A stretch of 64,000 nt of DNA from Clostridium aestuarii (GTDB lineage: Bacteria; Bacillota; Clostridia; Clostridiales; Clostridiaceae): assembly GCF_026735135.1 (NCBI RefSeq), contig NZ_JAPQER010000002.1, forward strand, positions 1 to 64,000. Direction: 5' to 3'. Of the stretch, positions 46,200 to 54,722 are shown in pieces (the stretch's first letter is position 1; every line of letters begins with the position of its first letter). The notes beneath the pieces are model-generated. The model was not told the origin of the DNA. It worked only from the letters and a program-made list of their open reading frames with translations, and searched no databases. The position numbers and the translations under genes are program-made.

Positions 46200-46631
46200 A
46201 TGATGTGTGATAACAAAATGAAAATAGAATTCTTGAGTAAATCAGAAAATGAAAGCTTTGCAAGAGTAGCTGTAGCTGCGTTTATATCTCAACTAGATCC
46301 TACAATAGAGGAGATTACAGATGTTAAAACAGCAGTTTCTGAAGCCGTTACAAATTCAATTATTCATGGATATTCTAATAAAGATGGGAAAGTGATTATT
46401 GAAGCTAAACTATATAATGATGAGGTTACCGTTATTGTAGAAGATAATGGCATGGGAATAGAAAATGTAGACCTTGCTATGCAACCTTTATATACTTCAC
46501 GACCTGATTTAGAGAGGTCAGGTATGGGATTTACAGTTATGGATACTTTTATGGATGAACTAGAGGTAGAATCAAATAAGAACAGTGGAACTAAGATAGT
46601 AATGAAAAAAAGATTTAAATCATTAGATTAA
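46200..46631 (+). CDS. spoIIAB: Anti-sigma-F factor / serine kinase SpoIIAB
   Basis: A 143-residue GHKL-type kinase: [19 protein letters not shown] (N-box), VEDNGMGI (G1 box) and [15 protein letters not shown] (G2 box). It binds and inhibits sigma-F and phosphorylates SpoIIAA. It lies 11 bp after spoIIAA. Two adjacent ATG codons (46200, 46203) could serve as start after the G-rich RBS. Confidence 0.97.
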   Translation: MMCDNKMKIEFLSKSENESFARVAVAAFISQLDPTIEEITDVKTAVSEAVTNSIIHGYSNKDGKVIIEAKLYNDEVTVIVEDNGMGIENVDLAMQPLYTSRPDLERSGMGFTVMDTFMDELEVESNKNSGTKIVMKKRFKSLD

Positions 46632-46673
46632 TTTTAATGATTTTATGTTATGGGGAGGAGGAAAACCTTACAA

Positions 46674-46709
46674 ATGGTTTATGAATATTATGAGTGGGGA
46701 ATTAGCTAA
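46674..46709 (+). CDS. Possible mini-ORF overlapping the sigF start
   Basis: An 11-codon frame (ATG 46674 to TAA 46709) lies 12 nt after the strong GGGGAGGAGG and is out of frame with sigF. It is better placed for translation than any sigF start codon. It may be a chance frame or a coupling leader. Confidence 0.3.
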   Translation: MVYEYYEWGIS

Positions 46710-47442
46710 TAGAAGTCCAAACTATAAAGAAAATTTGGAACTGCTAAAGAAGTGCAAAAATGGAGATAAAAGTGCATTGGATAAACTTGTTAAAAATAAT
46801 ATGCCTTTGGTAGCAGTAATAAGTAAAAAGTTTTTAAATAGAGGATATGAGTATGATGATATTTTTCAAATTGGATGTATGGGATTAGTAAAAGCTATAA
46901 ATAACTTTGATGCAAAATATAATGTTCAGTTTTCTACTTATGCCGTACCTATGATTATGGGAGAAATCAAAAGATTTTTACGTGATGATGGTTTGATTAA
47001 AGTAAGCAGGAGTATAAAATCTAATGCTAAAAAATTGCATTATGATAAAGAAAAATTAACTAAGAAACTTAGCAGAAATCCATCTATTGAGGAGCTATCA
47101 GAATATTCTGGTATCACAGTTGAAGAAATTTTACTTTCAACAGAAGCAGTAGCTGAACCTAAGTATTTATATGATACAATTCATCAAGATGATGGGGCAC
47201 CTATTTTTCTTATAGATAAGGTTAGTAAAAACAAAGATGAAAATAAGCAAGTAATTGATAAAATTGCACTAAAAGAAGCTTTAAATAAATTAGATGTGAG
47301 ATCCAGGCAAATAATAGTATTAAGATATTTTAAAGATATAACTCAAGTTGAAGTTGCTAAAATGCTTGGAATTAGTCAAGTTCAAGTTTCCAGAATTGAA
47401 AAAAAAGTTTTAAAGGTTATGAGAGAAAAATTGAGTGGATAG
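46681..47442 (+). CDS. sigF: Sporulation sigma factor SigF (SpoIIAC)
   Basis: A sigma-70-family protein of about 253 residues with region 2 (GYEYDDIFQIGCMGLVKAI ... FSTYAVPMIMGEIKRFLRDDG), region 3 and region 4 (RSRQIIVLRYFKDITQVEVAKMLGISQVQVSRIE). It directs the first forespore-specific transcription. The start is unclear. The frame opens at ATG 46645 without an RBS; the strong GGAGGAGG (46654-46661) is 19 nt before ATG 46681, which I use, and ATG 46690 is also possible. A mini-ORF in another frame lies in this stretch. Confidence 0.93.
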   Translation: MNIMSGELANRSPNYKENLELLKKCKNGDKSALDKLVKNNMPLVAVISKKFLNRGYEYDDIFQIGCMGLVKAINNFDAKYNVQFSTYAVPMIMGEIKRFLRDDGLIKVSRSIKSNAKKLHYDKEKLTKKLSRNPSIEELSEYSGITVEEILLSTEAVAEPKYLYDTIHQDDGAPIFLIDKVSKNKDENKQVIDKIALKEALNKLDVRSRQIIVLRYFKDITQVEVAKMLGISQVQVSRIEKKVLKVMREKLSG

Positions 47443-47470
47443 GATACAAACTAATTGTATCCTATTTTTA
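47439..47470 (+). terminator. Terminator overlapping the sigF stop codon
   Basis: An 11-bp perfect stem (ataggatacaa / ttgtatcctat) with a 5-nt loop, then TTTTTA. It starts at the sigF stop codon and separates the sigma-H-driven operon from the spoVA genes. Confidence 0.85.
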
Positions 47471-47545
47471 TGTTTAAAAATCAAATTATTGCAAACAATA
47501 ATTATGAAATAATTTTACAAAAAATATGTTGAAAGGTTAATAAAT

Positions 47546-48001
47546 ATGAAAAAAATTAAAGAAGAAAAAATTAAAAAAAAGTTTAAAGATATATCTAAAA
47601 AAGAAAGACCAAAGTCAAAGCTACTTAGAGATAGTATTCGTGCGTTTATAGTAGGCGGATTTATATGTGATATTGGGCAAGTATTTAGTAATTTATATAC
47701 TTATTTAGGTTTTCCTAAAGACCAAGCAGCTGCATATGTTTCAATAACAATGGTTTTTATAGGAGCATTTCTCACAGGAATTGGAATTTATGATAAAATA
47801 GGTGACTTTGCTGGTGCAGGTTCTGTAGTACCAATAACTGGATTTGCAAATTCTATAGTTTCTCCAGCAATAGAATTTAAAAAAGAAGGTTTGGTATTTG
47901 GGATAGGGGCTAAAATGTTTACAATAGCGGGTCCAGTTTTGGTATATGGAATAGGTTCATCAGTTATTGTTGGAATTATATATTACTTTTTAACTTTATA
48001 A
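47546..48001 (+). CDS. spoVAC: Stage V sporulation protein AC
   Basis: A 151-residue membrane protein with a basic N-terminus, about four membrane segments and the SpoVAC motifs AFIVGGFICDIGQ and GAGSVVPITGFANSIVSPAIEFK. Part of the channel that loads dipicolinic acid into the forespore and releases it on germination. In B. subtilis the operon is sigma-G driven; I did not find a convincing sigma-G promoter in the 103-bp gap. Confidence 0.95.
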   Translation: MKKIKEEKIKKKFKDISKKERPKSKLLRDSIRAFIVGGFICDIGQVFSNLYTYLGFPKDQAAAYVSITMVFIGAFLTGIGIYDKIGDFAGAGSVVPITGFANSIVSPAIEFKKEGLVFGIGAKMFTIAGPVLVYGIGSSVIVGIIYYFLTL

Positions 48002-48025
48002 GGCTAAAAAAAGTGGGGTGTTATT

Positions 48026-49042
48026 ATGACAAAACGAATAGGAAAGCAGACTGTAAGACTTGACAGTAAACCAAGAATAATTAAAACTACTAGTGTGGTA
48101 GGGCCTAAAGAGGGTGAAGGACCATTGAAAGATTATTTTGATATTATTTTGCAAGATGATTTAGATGGTAAAAAAAGTTACGAAAAGGCTGAAACCAGTA
48201 TGATATATAGAGCGGTTACAGAGACTATAAAAAAAGCCAATCTGAAAGAACAAGATATACATTATTTAATAGCGGGAGATCTATTAAATCAACTTTCTGC
48301 ATCTAATTTTGCTGCAAGAGATATGGATATACCTTTTTTAGGCCTATATGGAGCATGTTCAACTATGGCAGAATCTTTGAGTATTGCATCTATGATTATG
48401 GATGGAGGTTTTGCAGATCATGTAATAGCAGCAACGTCTTCACATTTTTCTTCAGCAGAAAGACAGTTTAGAGTTCCTCTTGAAATGGGAAGTCAAAGAA
48501 CACCTACAGCTCAGTGGACTGTCACGGGTTCAGGTGCTATGCTTTTAGGAAAAAAAGGGGATTTGCCATATACTACATATGTTACAGTAGGAAAGATAAA
48601 AGACTATGGTGAAACTGATACTAATGATATGGGATCTGCAATGGCTCCAGCTGCAGTGGATACTATAAAACAGCATTTCCAAGATACTAATAGAACTCCT
48701 AAAGATTATGATTTGATTGCTACTGGAGATTTAGGCAGTCTAGGCAAAAAGATAACACAGGAATTATTAAAAGAATATGGGTATGATATGTATAATAATT
48801 ATATTGATTGTGGAGATGAAATATTTGATAATGAAAAGCAGAAAACTAATTGTGGGGGAAGTGGGTGTGGGTGCTCAGCAGTAGTTGCTTGCGGATATAT
48901 ATATAAAAATATATTAAAAGGAAATTTAAAAAGGGCTTTACTTGTTTCAACAGGAGCTTTAATGAGCACTACTACGTCTCTTCAAGGGGAAAGCATACCA
49001 GGAATTGCCCATGCGGTATCTATAGAATTTGGAGGGAAGTAA
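48026..49042 (+). CDS. spoVAD: Stage V sporulation protein AD
   Basis: A 338-residue protein with a thiolase-like fold: GLYGACSTMAESLSIASMIMDGG, HFSSAERQFRVPLEMGSQRTPTAQWTVTGSGA and CGGSGCGCSAVVACGY. SpoVAD binds dipicolinic acid. 24 bp after spoVAC and directly followed by spoVAE. RBS is GTGGGGTG. Confidence 0.96.
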   Translation: MTKRIGKQTVRLDSKPRIIKTTSVVGPKEGEGPLKDYFDIILQDDLDGKKSYEKAETSMIYRAVTETIKKANLKEQDIHYLIAGDLLNQLSASNFAARDMDIPFLGLYGACSTMAESLSIASMIMDGGFADHVIAATSSHFSSAERQFRVPLEMGSQRTPTAQWTVTGSGAMLLGKKGDLPYTTYVTVGKIKDYGETDTNDMGSAMAPAAVDTIKQHFQDTNRTPKDYDLIATGDLGSLGKKITQELLKEYGYDMYNNYIDCGDEIFDNEKQKTNCGGSGCGCSAVVACGYIYKNILKGNLKRALLVSTGALMSTTTSLQGESIPGIAHAVSIEFGGK

Positions 49043-49043
49043 T

Positions 49044-49406
49044 ATGAATGATTATATTATGGCTTTTTTAATTGGAGGAAGTATATGTGTTATTGGTCAA
49101 ATTCTCATGGACAAAACTAAGTTAACACCAGGTAGGATTTTAGTAACATTTGTTACATCAGGAGTAATACTTGGTGCATTAAATATATATGATATTGTAA
49201 TAAAATATGGAAAAGCAGGGGCTAGTGTGCCTTTACCGGGATTTGGATATACATTAGCAAAATCAGTGATGAAAGAGGTGGATTCGGTAGGATTTTTAGG
49301 AGTTTTTACAGGAGGAATAAAAGGAACAGCTGGAGGGGTAAGTGCAGCAATAGTATTTGGATATATAATGGCAATAATATTTAATTCTAAGACTAAAGGA
49401 AACTAA
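49044..49406 (+). CDS. spoVAE: Stage V sporulation protein AE
   Basis: A 120-residue membrane protein with about three to four segments and the motif GKAGASVPLPGFGYTLAKSVMKEV, homologous in layout to SpoVAC. It is part of the dipicolinic acid channel. The frame opens at TTG 49029, but ATG 49044, 7 nt after GGAGGG and just past the spoVAD stop, is the start. Confidence 0.95.
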   Translation: MNDYIMAFLIGGSICVIGQILMDKTKLTPGRILVTFVTSGVILGALNIYDIVIKYGKAGASVPLPGFGYTLAKSVMKEVDSVGFLGVFTGGIKGTAGGVSAAIVFGYIMAIIFNSKTKGN

Positions 49407-49408
49407 AA

Positions 49409-49440
49409 AATAAAAGGAAGCTTTTAAACTTCCTTTTATT
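49409..49440. terminator. Bidirectional terminator between spoVAE and the PBP gene
   Basis: A perfect 12-bp stem (49409-49420 with 49429-49440) flanked by A-rich and T-rich tracts on the two sides. It can end both the rightward spoVA and the leftward PBP transcript. Confidence 0.88.
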
Positions 49441-49442
49441 TT

Positions 49443-52097
49443 TTAGTTATTTAAATTAGTATTAGTATTTTCTTCAACATTATTTTCAGTTAAATTAGGC
49501 TTATTATTGGAACTAGTTGTATCATCTTCAGAAGTACCACCTTCAACATCAGTTTCAGTATTATTTTTATCACTATTTATATTTTCATCTTCAGTATCGG
49601 AGTTATCGTTATCCTTATCGTCTGTACTAGTATTGTTTTCATTCTCTGTATTAGTATTCTCAAGGTCTGTACTGGTATTGTTTTCATTATCTGTATTATT
49701 GTTCTCATCTTCTGGAATAGAAGGTGTTTCACGTACTGTATCATCGTATTCTTTTGGTAATACATAGTGTTGATCTCTTAGTGTAACGCTAGGAATATAA
49801 TCTCTTTTTATAAATACTCTAGATTCAATTAATTCTGATGGTGTAGATGGTGTAGCTAATTTATTATTATTTTTATTTATTTTACCTTCAACATGTATAT
49901 TGTCAAGAGTAGCTGGTACAGTTCCTTTAATAAATAATTCAGTGTACACAGTGCTACCTCTTGGATCTTTGTAAGATAATGCAGTAGGAAGAAGTCCCGA
50001 AATTCTATCTACTGCTGCACTTGTTATACCAGATGGTGGAGTAATATCCTTAACGTCAAGACCTTTTACAGCTTCATTCATAATTTTACCAAAGATATAG
50101 GCAGCATCACTACTGTAAATTCTTTGATGATTTTTATTGTCTATCCATACAGAACCAGAGTAGTATGGAGTAAGACCGCAAAACCAAAGATTTCTTAAAT
50201 TAGATGTTGAACCTGTTTTACCACCAATTGGTACATTACTCTTATAGCTGAGTTTTGCACGGTATCCAGTACCACCTTGTATAGGTTCTTTTAACAAGTC
50301 ATACATAATATAGGCAGCTTGTGGTGATAAAACTTTTCTAGTCTCTATTTTAGATTCTAATAAAACTTTACCTGTATTATCTACAACTTTAGTATAAAGT
50401 CTTGGTTCAGTATATAAACCATTATTACCAAAAACTCCATAAGCATTAGCCATAGTATAGGTATTGGTACCATGGTGTAGTTCACCAAGAGCTAAAGCTG
50501 ACATGGAATTTTTATCAACATTATCTAACGTTAGTCCAAATTTCTCACCATATTTAGCTCCTATATCTAATCCAATTTTGTCTTCTAATTTTACAGCGAA
50601 TATATTTACTGAAGCCTTTAAGCCATTTCTTAAATTTAAATATCCAGCATATCCAGGAGGTGAATTTTTAGGATCCCATGGTTTTCCACCGTTATATTTT
50701 CTACCCATTGCATCAGGTAGTGGTGAATCTTCAAGTACAGTAGCAGCAGTGGCTATCTTAGTGTCTATGGCAGGACCGTATACAGTTAAAGGTTTAATGC
50801 TAGAACCACATGGAATAGTAGCATTAATAGCTCTATTATAAGACATAGCTGGTTGTTCTCCACGTCCTCCAACTAATACTTTTACTTGACCAATATGGTA
50901 ATCAACTAAAACTGCAGAAGCCTGAGGTTCTATTAATCCTTTTTCATTTTTTTTGGAAGATACTCTAAGATTACTATTATCATCTAAAATCTTTTGAGTG
51001 GATATTTGTAAATCTCTATCCATTGTGCTATAAATTTTTAAGCTTCCATTAACTAGTAAATTATCAATTTCATTATCACTATAATTATATTTCTCCTTTA
51101 AATCATTTCTAACGCTATTTACCACAGGTCTTGAAAACCATTCAAAATTATATTTGTCATCACTTGCAGAGGGCTTTCCAATAATCGATTTACCTAGAGT
51201 GGCGATAGTTTCGTCTGCAGTTAGAGATGCTCTTCTTACATTTAGTTCTTTAGTAGCATCATTATGTTGTTGAGTAGTTATACATCCATTTTCTAACATT
51301 TTTTTCAAAACTGTTCTTGTTCTATTTTTATATATTTCAGGATTTCTTCTTGAAGTTCTAGAATATGGATAATATACTGATGGACTTTTTGGTAGTCCAG
51401 CTAAGAACGCACATTGAAGAAGAGTTAAGTTTTTAGTGGTGGTATTAAAATATTGTTGAGAAGCTGCTTCAACGCCAATAGCTCTTCCACCCAAATAAAT
51501 TGTATTTAAATAAGCTTCCATAACAGCTTTCTTGCCAATCATCTTTTCAAGTTTAGGAGCTAAATAGATTTCTTGAACTTTTCTTCGTACTTTTTTTTCC
51601 AATTTGGATTTTGAATTTAAATTTTTAGTATTAGTATCGAAAAGAGTGTTTTTTAATAACTGCTGAGTAATAGTTGATGCACCTTGAAGACTTTTTTTGC
51701 CAGTTACTATGTTTTTAACATCTATAACAAATGCTCCAATAATTCTTTTAGGATCGATACCTTTGTGTTCAAAAAACCTCTCATCCTCTATACTTATGAA
51801 AGCATTTATTAAATTTTTAGGCATATTTTCATACTTTATTATACTTCTCTTCTTTTCTGTTATAATGGTATCCATATAATTGCCTTTGTCATCATAAATT
51901 TTAGAAGGTTCATTATATGCGACAATTTGGTTAATGTTTAAGTCAGGTGCAGTTTTTATCATTGCTAGTGCAATTCCACCTGCAGCTACAGTAGCTAATA
52001 CCCCTAGTATTAAAATAATTAATAATATAAGTTTAAGAGCTTTGAACTTTTTCTTCTTTTTCTTTTTATTAGTTCTACTCTTTTTATTCTCGGGCAT
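49443..52097 (-). CDS. Class A penicillin-binding protein (PBP1A-type)
   Basis: An 884-residue bifunctional peptidoglycan synthase. It has a lysine-rich cytoplasmic N-terminus, one membrane anchor (about residues 22-45), a GT51 domain with EDERFFEHKGID (about 107-118), and a transpeptidase domain with the SxxK motif SSIK in CGSSIKP, SVN, and KTG in GGKTGSTSNLR. The last 100 or so residues are a disordered Asn/Thr/Glu/Asp-rich tail with repeated ENNTSTD units. A Gly-to-polar tail of this kind is usual in clostridial PBP1 proteins. It is transcribed opposite to the spoVA genes. Confidence 0.95.
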   Translation of the reverse strand: MPENKKSRTNKKKKKKKFKALKLILLIILILGVLATVAAGGIALAMIKTAPDLNINQIVAYNEPSKIYDDKGNYMDTIITEKKRSIIKYENMPKNLINAFISIEDERFFEHKGIDPKRIIGAFVIDVKNIVTGKKSLQGASTITQQLLKNTLFDTNTKNLNSKSKLEKKVRRKVQEIYLAPKLEKMIGKKAVMEAYLNTIYLGGRAIGVEAASQQYFNTTTKNLTLLQCAFLAGLPKSPSVYYPYSRTSRRNPEIYKNRTRTVLKKMLENGCITTQQHNDATKELNVRRASLTADETIATLGKSIIGKPSASDDKYNFEWFSRPVVNSVRNDLKEKYNYSDNEIDNLLVNGSLKIYSTMDRDLQISTQKILDDNSNLRVSSKKNEKGLIEPQASAVLVDYHIGQVKVLVGGRGEQPAMSYNRAINATIPCGSSIKPLTVYGPAIDTKIATAATVLEDSPLPDAMGRKYNGGKPWDPKNSPPGYAGYLNLRNGLKASVNIFAVKLEDKIGLDIGAKYGEKFGLTLDNVDKNSMSALALGELHHGTNTYTMANAYGVFGNNGLYTEPRLYTKVVDNTGKVLLESKIETRKVLSPQAAYIMYDLLKEPIQGGTGYRAKLSYKSNVPIGGKTGSTSNLRNLWFCGLTPYYSGSVWIDNKNHQRIYSSDAAYIFGKIMNEAVKGLDVKDITPPSGITSAAVDRISGLLPTALSYKDPRGSTVYTELFIKGTVPATLDNIHVEGKINKNNNKLATPSTPSELIESRVFIKRDYIPSVTLRDQHYVLPKEYDDTVRETPSIPEDENNNTDNENNTSTDLENTNTENENNTSTDDKDNDNSDTEDENINSDKNNTETDVEGGTSEDDTTSSNNKPNLTENNVEENTNTNLNN
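49446..49760 (-). repeat. Low-complexity repeat tract coding the PBP C-terminal tail
   Basis: This stretch encodes a near-continuous run of N, T, E, D and S with imperfect repeats (ENNTSTD and NTENENN types). At the DNA level the units around 49620-49700 are near-identical, so length variation by slippage is likely. Confidence 0.75.
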
Positions 52098-52201
52098 ATG
52101 TAATCCTCCTTAGTTGAATAATGTTTTATTAACTTAAAATATTATAACATATAATTAAATTATACACTAATCTTTAAAATTTGATGATTTTTATTATAAA
52201 T

Positions 52202-52232
52202 AAAAGTACTATGCTTTTAGCATAGTACTTTT
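52202..52232 (-). terminator. Terminator after hpt
   Basis: A perfect 13-bp stem (52202-52214 with 52220-52232) and a 5-nt loop, followed on the minus strand by TTTATTTATAA. It lies just after the hpt stop codon. Confidence 0.85.
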
Positions 52233-52244
52233 AAATGTTCATAA

Positions 52245-52772
52245 TTAATTTTCTTCCCAATTGAATACATAAGGTATGTTTCTGTAGTAATCTCCATAAT
52301 TTAGTCCATACCCTACTACAAATACATCTGGAATTTCAAAACAACAATAATCAGGTTGTAAATCAACTTTTCTTCTTTCAGGTTTATCTAGTAGAACACA
52401 GCTTTTAACATCTTTTGCACCTAAAGATTTCACATGATTAAGTACAAATTCCATAGTTATTCCAGTATCAACTATATCATCTACTATAAGTACATCATAA
52501 TCAGTAATATCATCTGGAATATCATTTACAACTTTAACATTACCAGAAGTTGTTTCACCATTACCGTAGCTTGAAGTTGTCATAAACCCTATTTTTGTAG
52601 GAACAGTAATATGACGAACTAAGTCAGCAGTATATATAAAGCTTCCTCTAAGTAATGAAAGTACGTAAAGATTCTTACCTTTATAATCAGATGAAATTTT
52701 AGCACCTAATTCTTTTATTCTTTCTTGTATTTGTTCTTCGCTTATAAGAATGTTTCTCTTTTTATTTTCCAT
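52245..52772 (-). CDS. hpt: Hypoxanthine phosphoribosyltransferase
   Basis: A 175-residue type I phosphoribosyltransferase with the SLLRGSFIYTADLVRHI loop, the PRPP-binding DVLIVDDIVDTGITMEFVLNHV motif and the C-terminal purine region DYCCFEIPDVFVVGYGLNYGDYYRNIPYV. It salvages hypoxanthine and guanine. Its RBS (GGAGGA, minus strand) and a good promoter lie directly upstream. Confidence 0.96.
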   Translation of the reverse strand: MENKKRNILISEEQIQERIKELGAKISSDYKGKNLYVLSLLRGSFIYTADLVRHITVPTKIGFMTTSSYGNGETTSGNVKVVNDIPDDITDYDVLIVDDIVDTGITMEFVLNHVKSLGAKDVKSCVLLDKPERRKVDLQPDYCCFEIPDVFVVGYGLNYGDYYRNIPYVFNWEEN

Positions 52773-52812
52773 TGTAATCCTCCAAACTATAGATATTTAC
52801 AATATCGTTTTT

Positions 52813-52841
52813 ATAGTATAAAATTATATGAAAGTTGTCAA
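52813..52841 (-). promoter_or_regulatory. Sigma-A promoter for hpt
   Basis: On the minus strand a perfect TTGACA (52841-52836), a 17-nt spacer and TACTAT (52818-52813), 41 nt upstream of the hpt start codon. It overlaps a weaker, opposite-facing TTGTCA that could serve hflX. Confidence 0.75.
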
Positions 52842-52909
52842 GTATTATAACGAATAATACGTATGAATTATGTAAAAATATAATAAAAAAAGAAGAAAAG
52901 AGGAGAAAA

Positions 52910-54697
52910 ATGATACAAGGGAATATTGACGGAGTTAGAAAATCAGTTCTAGATAAATTAGAAAATATTTTTAGCAATAAAGTAGATAAAGATAATATTT
53001 TTGATGAAGAATTAATACAAACTATATGTTCCATAACTGAAGAAATAAATAAAGAAATAAGTATTGCAGTAGATAGAAAAGGTAGAATAACAAGTATTGC
53101 AATTGGAGATAGCACTACTGTAGAAATGCCTATTATAGATATAAAATATAAAAAATTATCTGGTATTAGAATAATCCATACTCATCCAAGTGGGAATTCA
53201 ATGCTGTCAGCTTTAGATATGTCTGCACTTTTAAAAATGAAGTTAGACTGTATGGTAGCTGTTGGTGTAGAAGAGGGGAAATGTAAAGAAATAACGATAG
53301 GTTTTTGCGGAGTTAAAGATAATATTTTAATTCCTGAATTAGCAGGACCTATGGATATAGAAGATATGAAGAAAATTAATATAATTAATATTATTAATGA
53401 AATAGAAAATAATATTAAACTTAATGAAGTTTATGAAGATGATACCGAAAAAGCTATTTTAGTAGGTATAGAAAGCACAGAAAGTTTAGAAGAATTAGAA
53501 GAACTTGCTAAAGCATGTAATGTAAATGTAGTAGATAAAGTATTACAAAAAAGAAATAAAATAGATAGTGCCTTTTTTATAGGTCAGGGGAAAGTAGAAG
53601 AAATTGGTATGCTAAGGCAAGCACATAATGCAAATATTATAATTTTTGATGATGAGCTTTCAGCATCTCAAATTAGAAACTTAGAAACATTTATAGGAAC
53701 TAAAGTTATTGATAGAACTATATTGATATTAGAAATATTTGCAAGAAGAGCAAGAAGTAAAGAATCAAAAATACAAGTCGAACTTGCACAACTTAAATAT
53801 AGACTTCCAAGGTTAACTGGACTTGGAACGGTTTTATCCAGAACAGGAGCTGGTATAGGAACAAGAGGTCCTGGAGAGAAAAAGCTTGAAATAGATAAAA
53901 GACATATAAAAGAAAGAATTTATGATCTTACACGAGAGTTGAAAAAAATTAAAAGAATAAGAGAAATTCAAAGAGAAAAAAGAACAAAAGAGAATATTCC
54001 TAAAGTTTCTTTAGTAGGTTATACAAATGCAGGTAAGTCAACTTTAAGAAATAATTTATGTGAATCAGCTGCACCTAAAAATATATTTGAAAAAGAAAAG
54101 GTGTTTGAAGCAGATATGTTATTTGCCACTCTTGATGTAACAACTAGAGCTATAGTTTTATCTGATAATAGATTAGTAACATTAACTGATACTGTAGGAT
54201 TTGTTCGCAAACTTCCACATGACTTAGTAGAAGCTTTTAAATCAACTTTAGAGGAAGTAGTTAATTCAGAGTTACTTTTACATGTAGTAGATGCTTCATC
54301 TAATAATGCTTTTGAACAAATTGATGCTGTAAATGAGGTTTTAGAAGAATTAGGAGCAGGCGATAAACCTTTAATTCTTTTACTAAATAAAGTTGATAAA
54401 GTAAATGAAGAAGAATTAGGTGAGTTTAAAGAAAAATATAAAGATTTAAAATGCATAGAAATTTCTGCTAAAGAACAAATTAATTTAGACATAGTTTTAG
54501 ATGAAATTTCTAAAAGTTTACCTAACAAACTAAAAAAAATAGAATATTTAATTCCATATAATGATCAAGAGAAGGTTGCATTACTTCATAGAGGAGCAAA
54601 GGTTCTTGAAGAAGAATATAAAGACAATGGAACATATATATTAGCTATGGTTGATGAAGAAATATTTAATAGATGTGAACAATATATGATTATGTAA
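52910..54697 (+). CDS. hflX: GTPase HflX with JAMM-like N-terminal domain
   Basis: A 595-residue protein. Residues from about 190 to the end are HflX: an N-terminal HflX domain (FFIGQGKVEEIG, NLETFIGTKVIDRT), a GPGEKKLEIDKRHI linker and a G domain with GYTNAGKST (about 370), DTVGFVRKLP and NKVDKV. HflX splits stalled ribosomes. The first ~185 residues are an extra domain with H90-T-H92-P ... S100-x-x-D103, spaced as in JAMM/MPN metalloproteases, preceded by a RadC-like strand pair. The frame extends upstream to 52835, but ATG 52910 follows GAGGAGA. Confidence 0.93.
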   Translation: MIQGNIDGVRKSVLDKLENIFSNKVDKDNIFDEELIQTICSITEEINKEISIAVDRKGRITSIAIGDSTTVEMPIIDIKYKKLSGIRIIHTHPSGNSMLSALDMSALLKMKLDCMVAVGVEEGKCKEITIGFCGVKDNILIPELAGPMDIEDMKKINIINIINEIENNIKLNEVYEDDTEKAILVGIESTESLEELEELAKACNVNVVDKVLQKRNKIDSAFFIGQGKVEEIGMLRQAHNANIIIFDDELSASQIRNLETFIGTKVIDRTILILEIFARRARSKESKIQVELAQLKYRLPRLTGLGTVLSRTGAGIGTRGPGEKKLEIDKRHIKERIYDLTRELKKIKRIREIQREKRTKENIPKVSLVGYTNAGKSTLRNNLCESAAPKNIFEKEKVFEADMLFATLDVTTRAIVLSDNRLVTLTDTVGFVRKLPHDLVEAFKSTLEEVVNSELLLHVVDASSNNAFEQIDAVNEVLEELGAGDKPLILLLNKVDKVNEEELGEFKEKYKDLKCIEISAKEQINLDIVLDEISKSLPNKLKKIEYLIPYNDQEKVALLHRGAKVLEEEYKDNGTYILAMVDEEIFNRCEQYMIM

Positions 54698-54722
54698 AAT
54701 ATTAACAAAAGGGATGATTAGT

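Noticed and set aside
52762..53115. 117-codon minus-strand frame covering the hpt/hflX promoter region
   Set aside because: It overlaps the hpt start, the promoter region and the hflX 5' end, and its translation is unlike any protein family. Chance frame in AT-rich DNA.
54019..54528. 169-codon open frame on the minus strand inside hflX
   Set aside because: It lies wholly within the G domain of a clear gene, has serine-rich, low-complexity content and lacks an RBS. It is a shadow frame.
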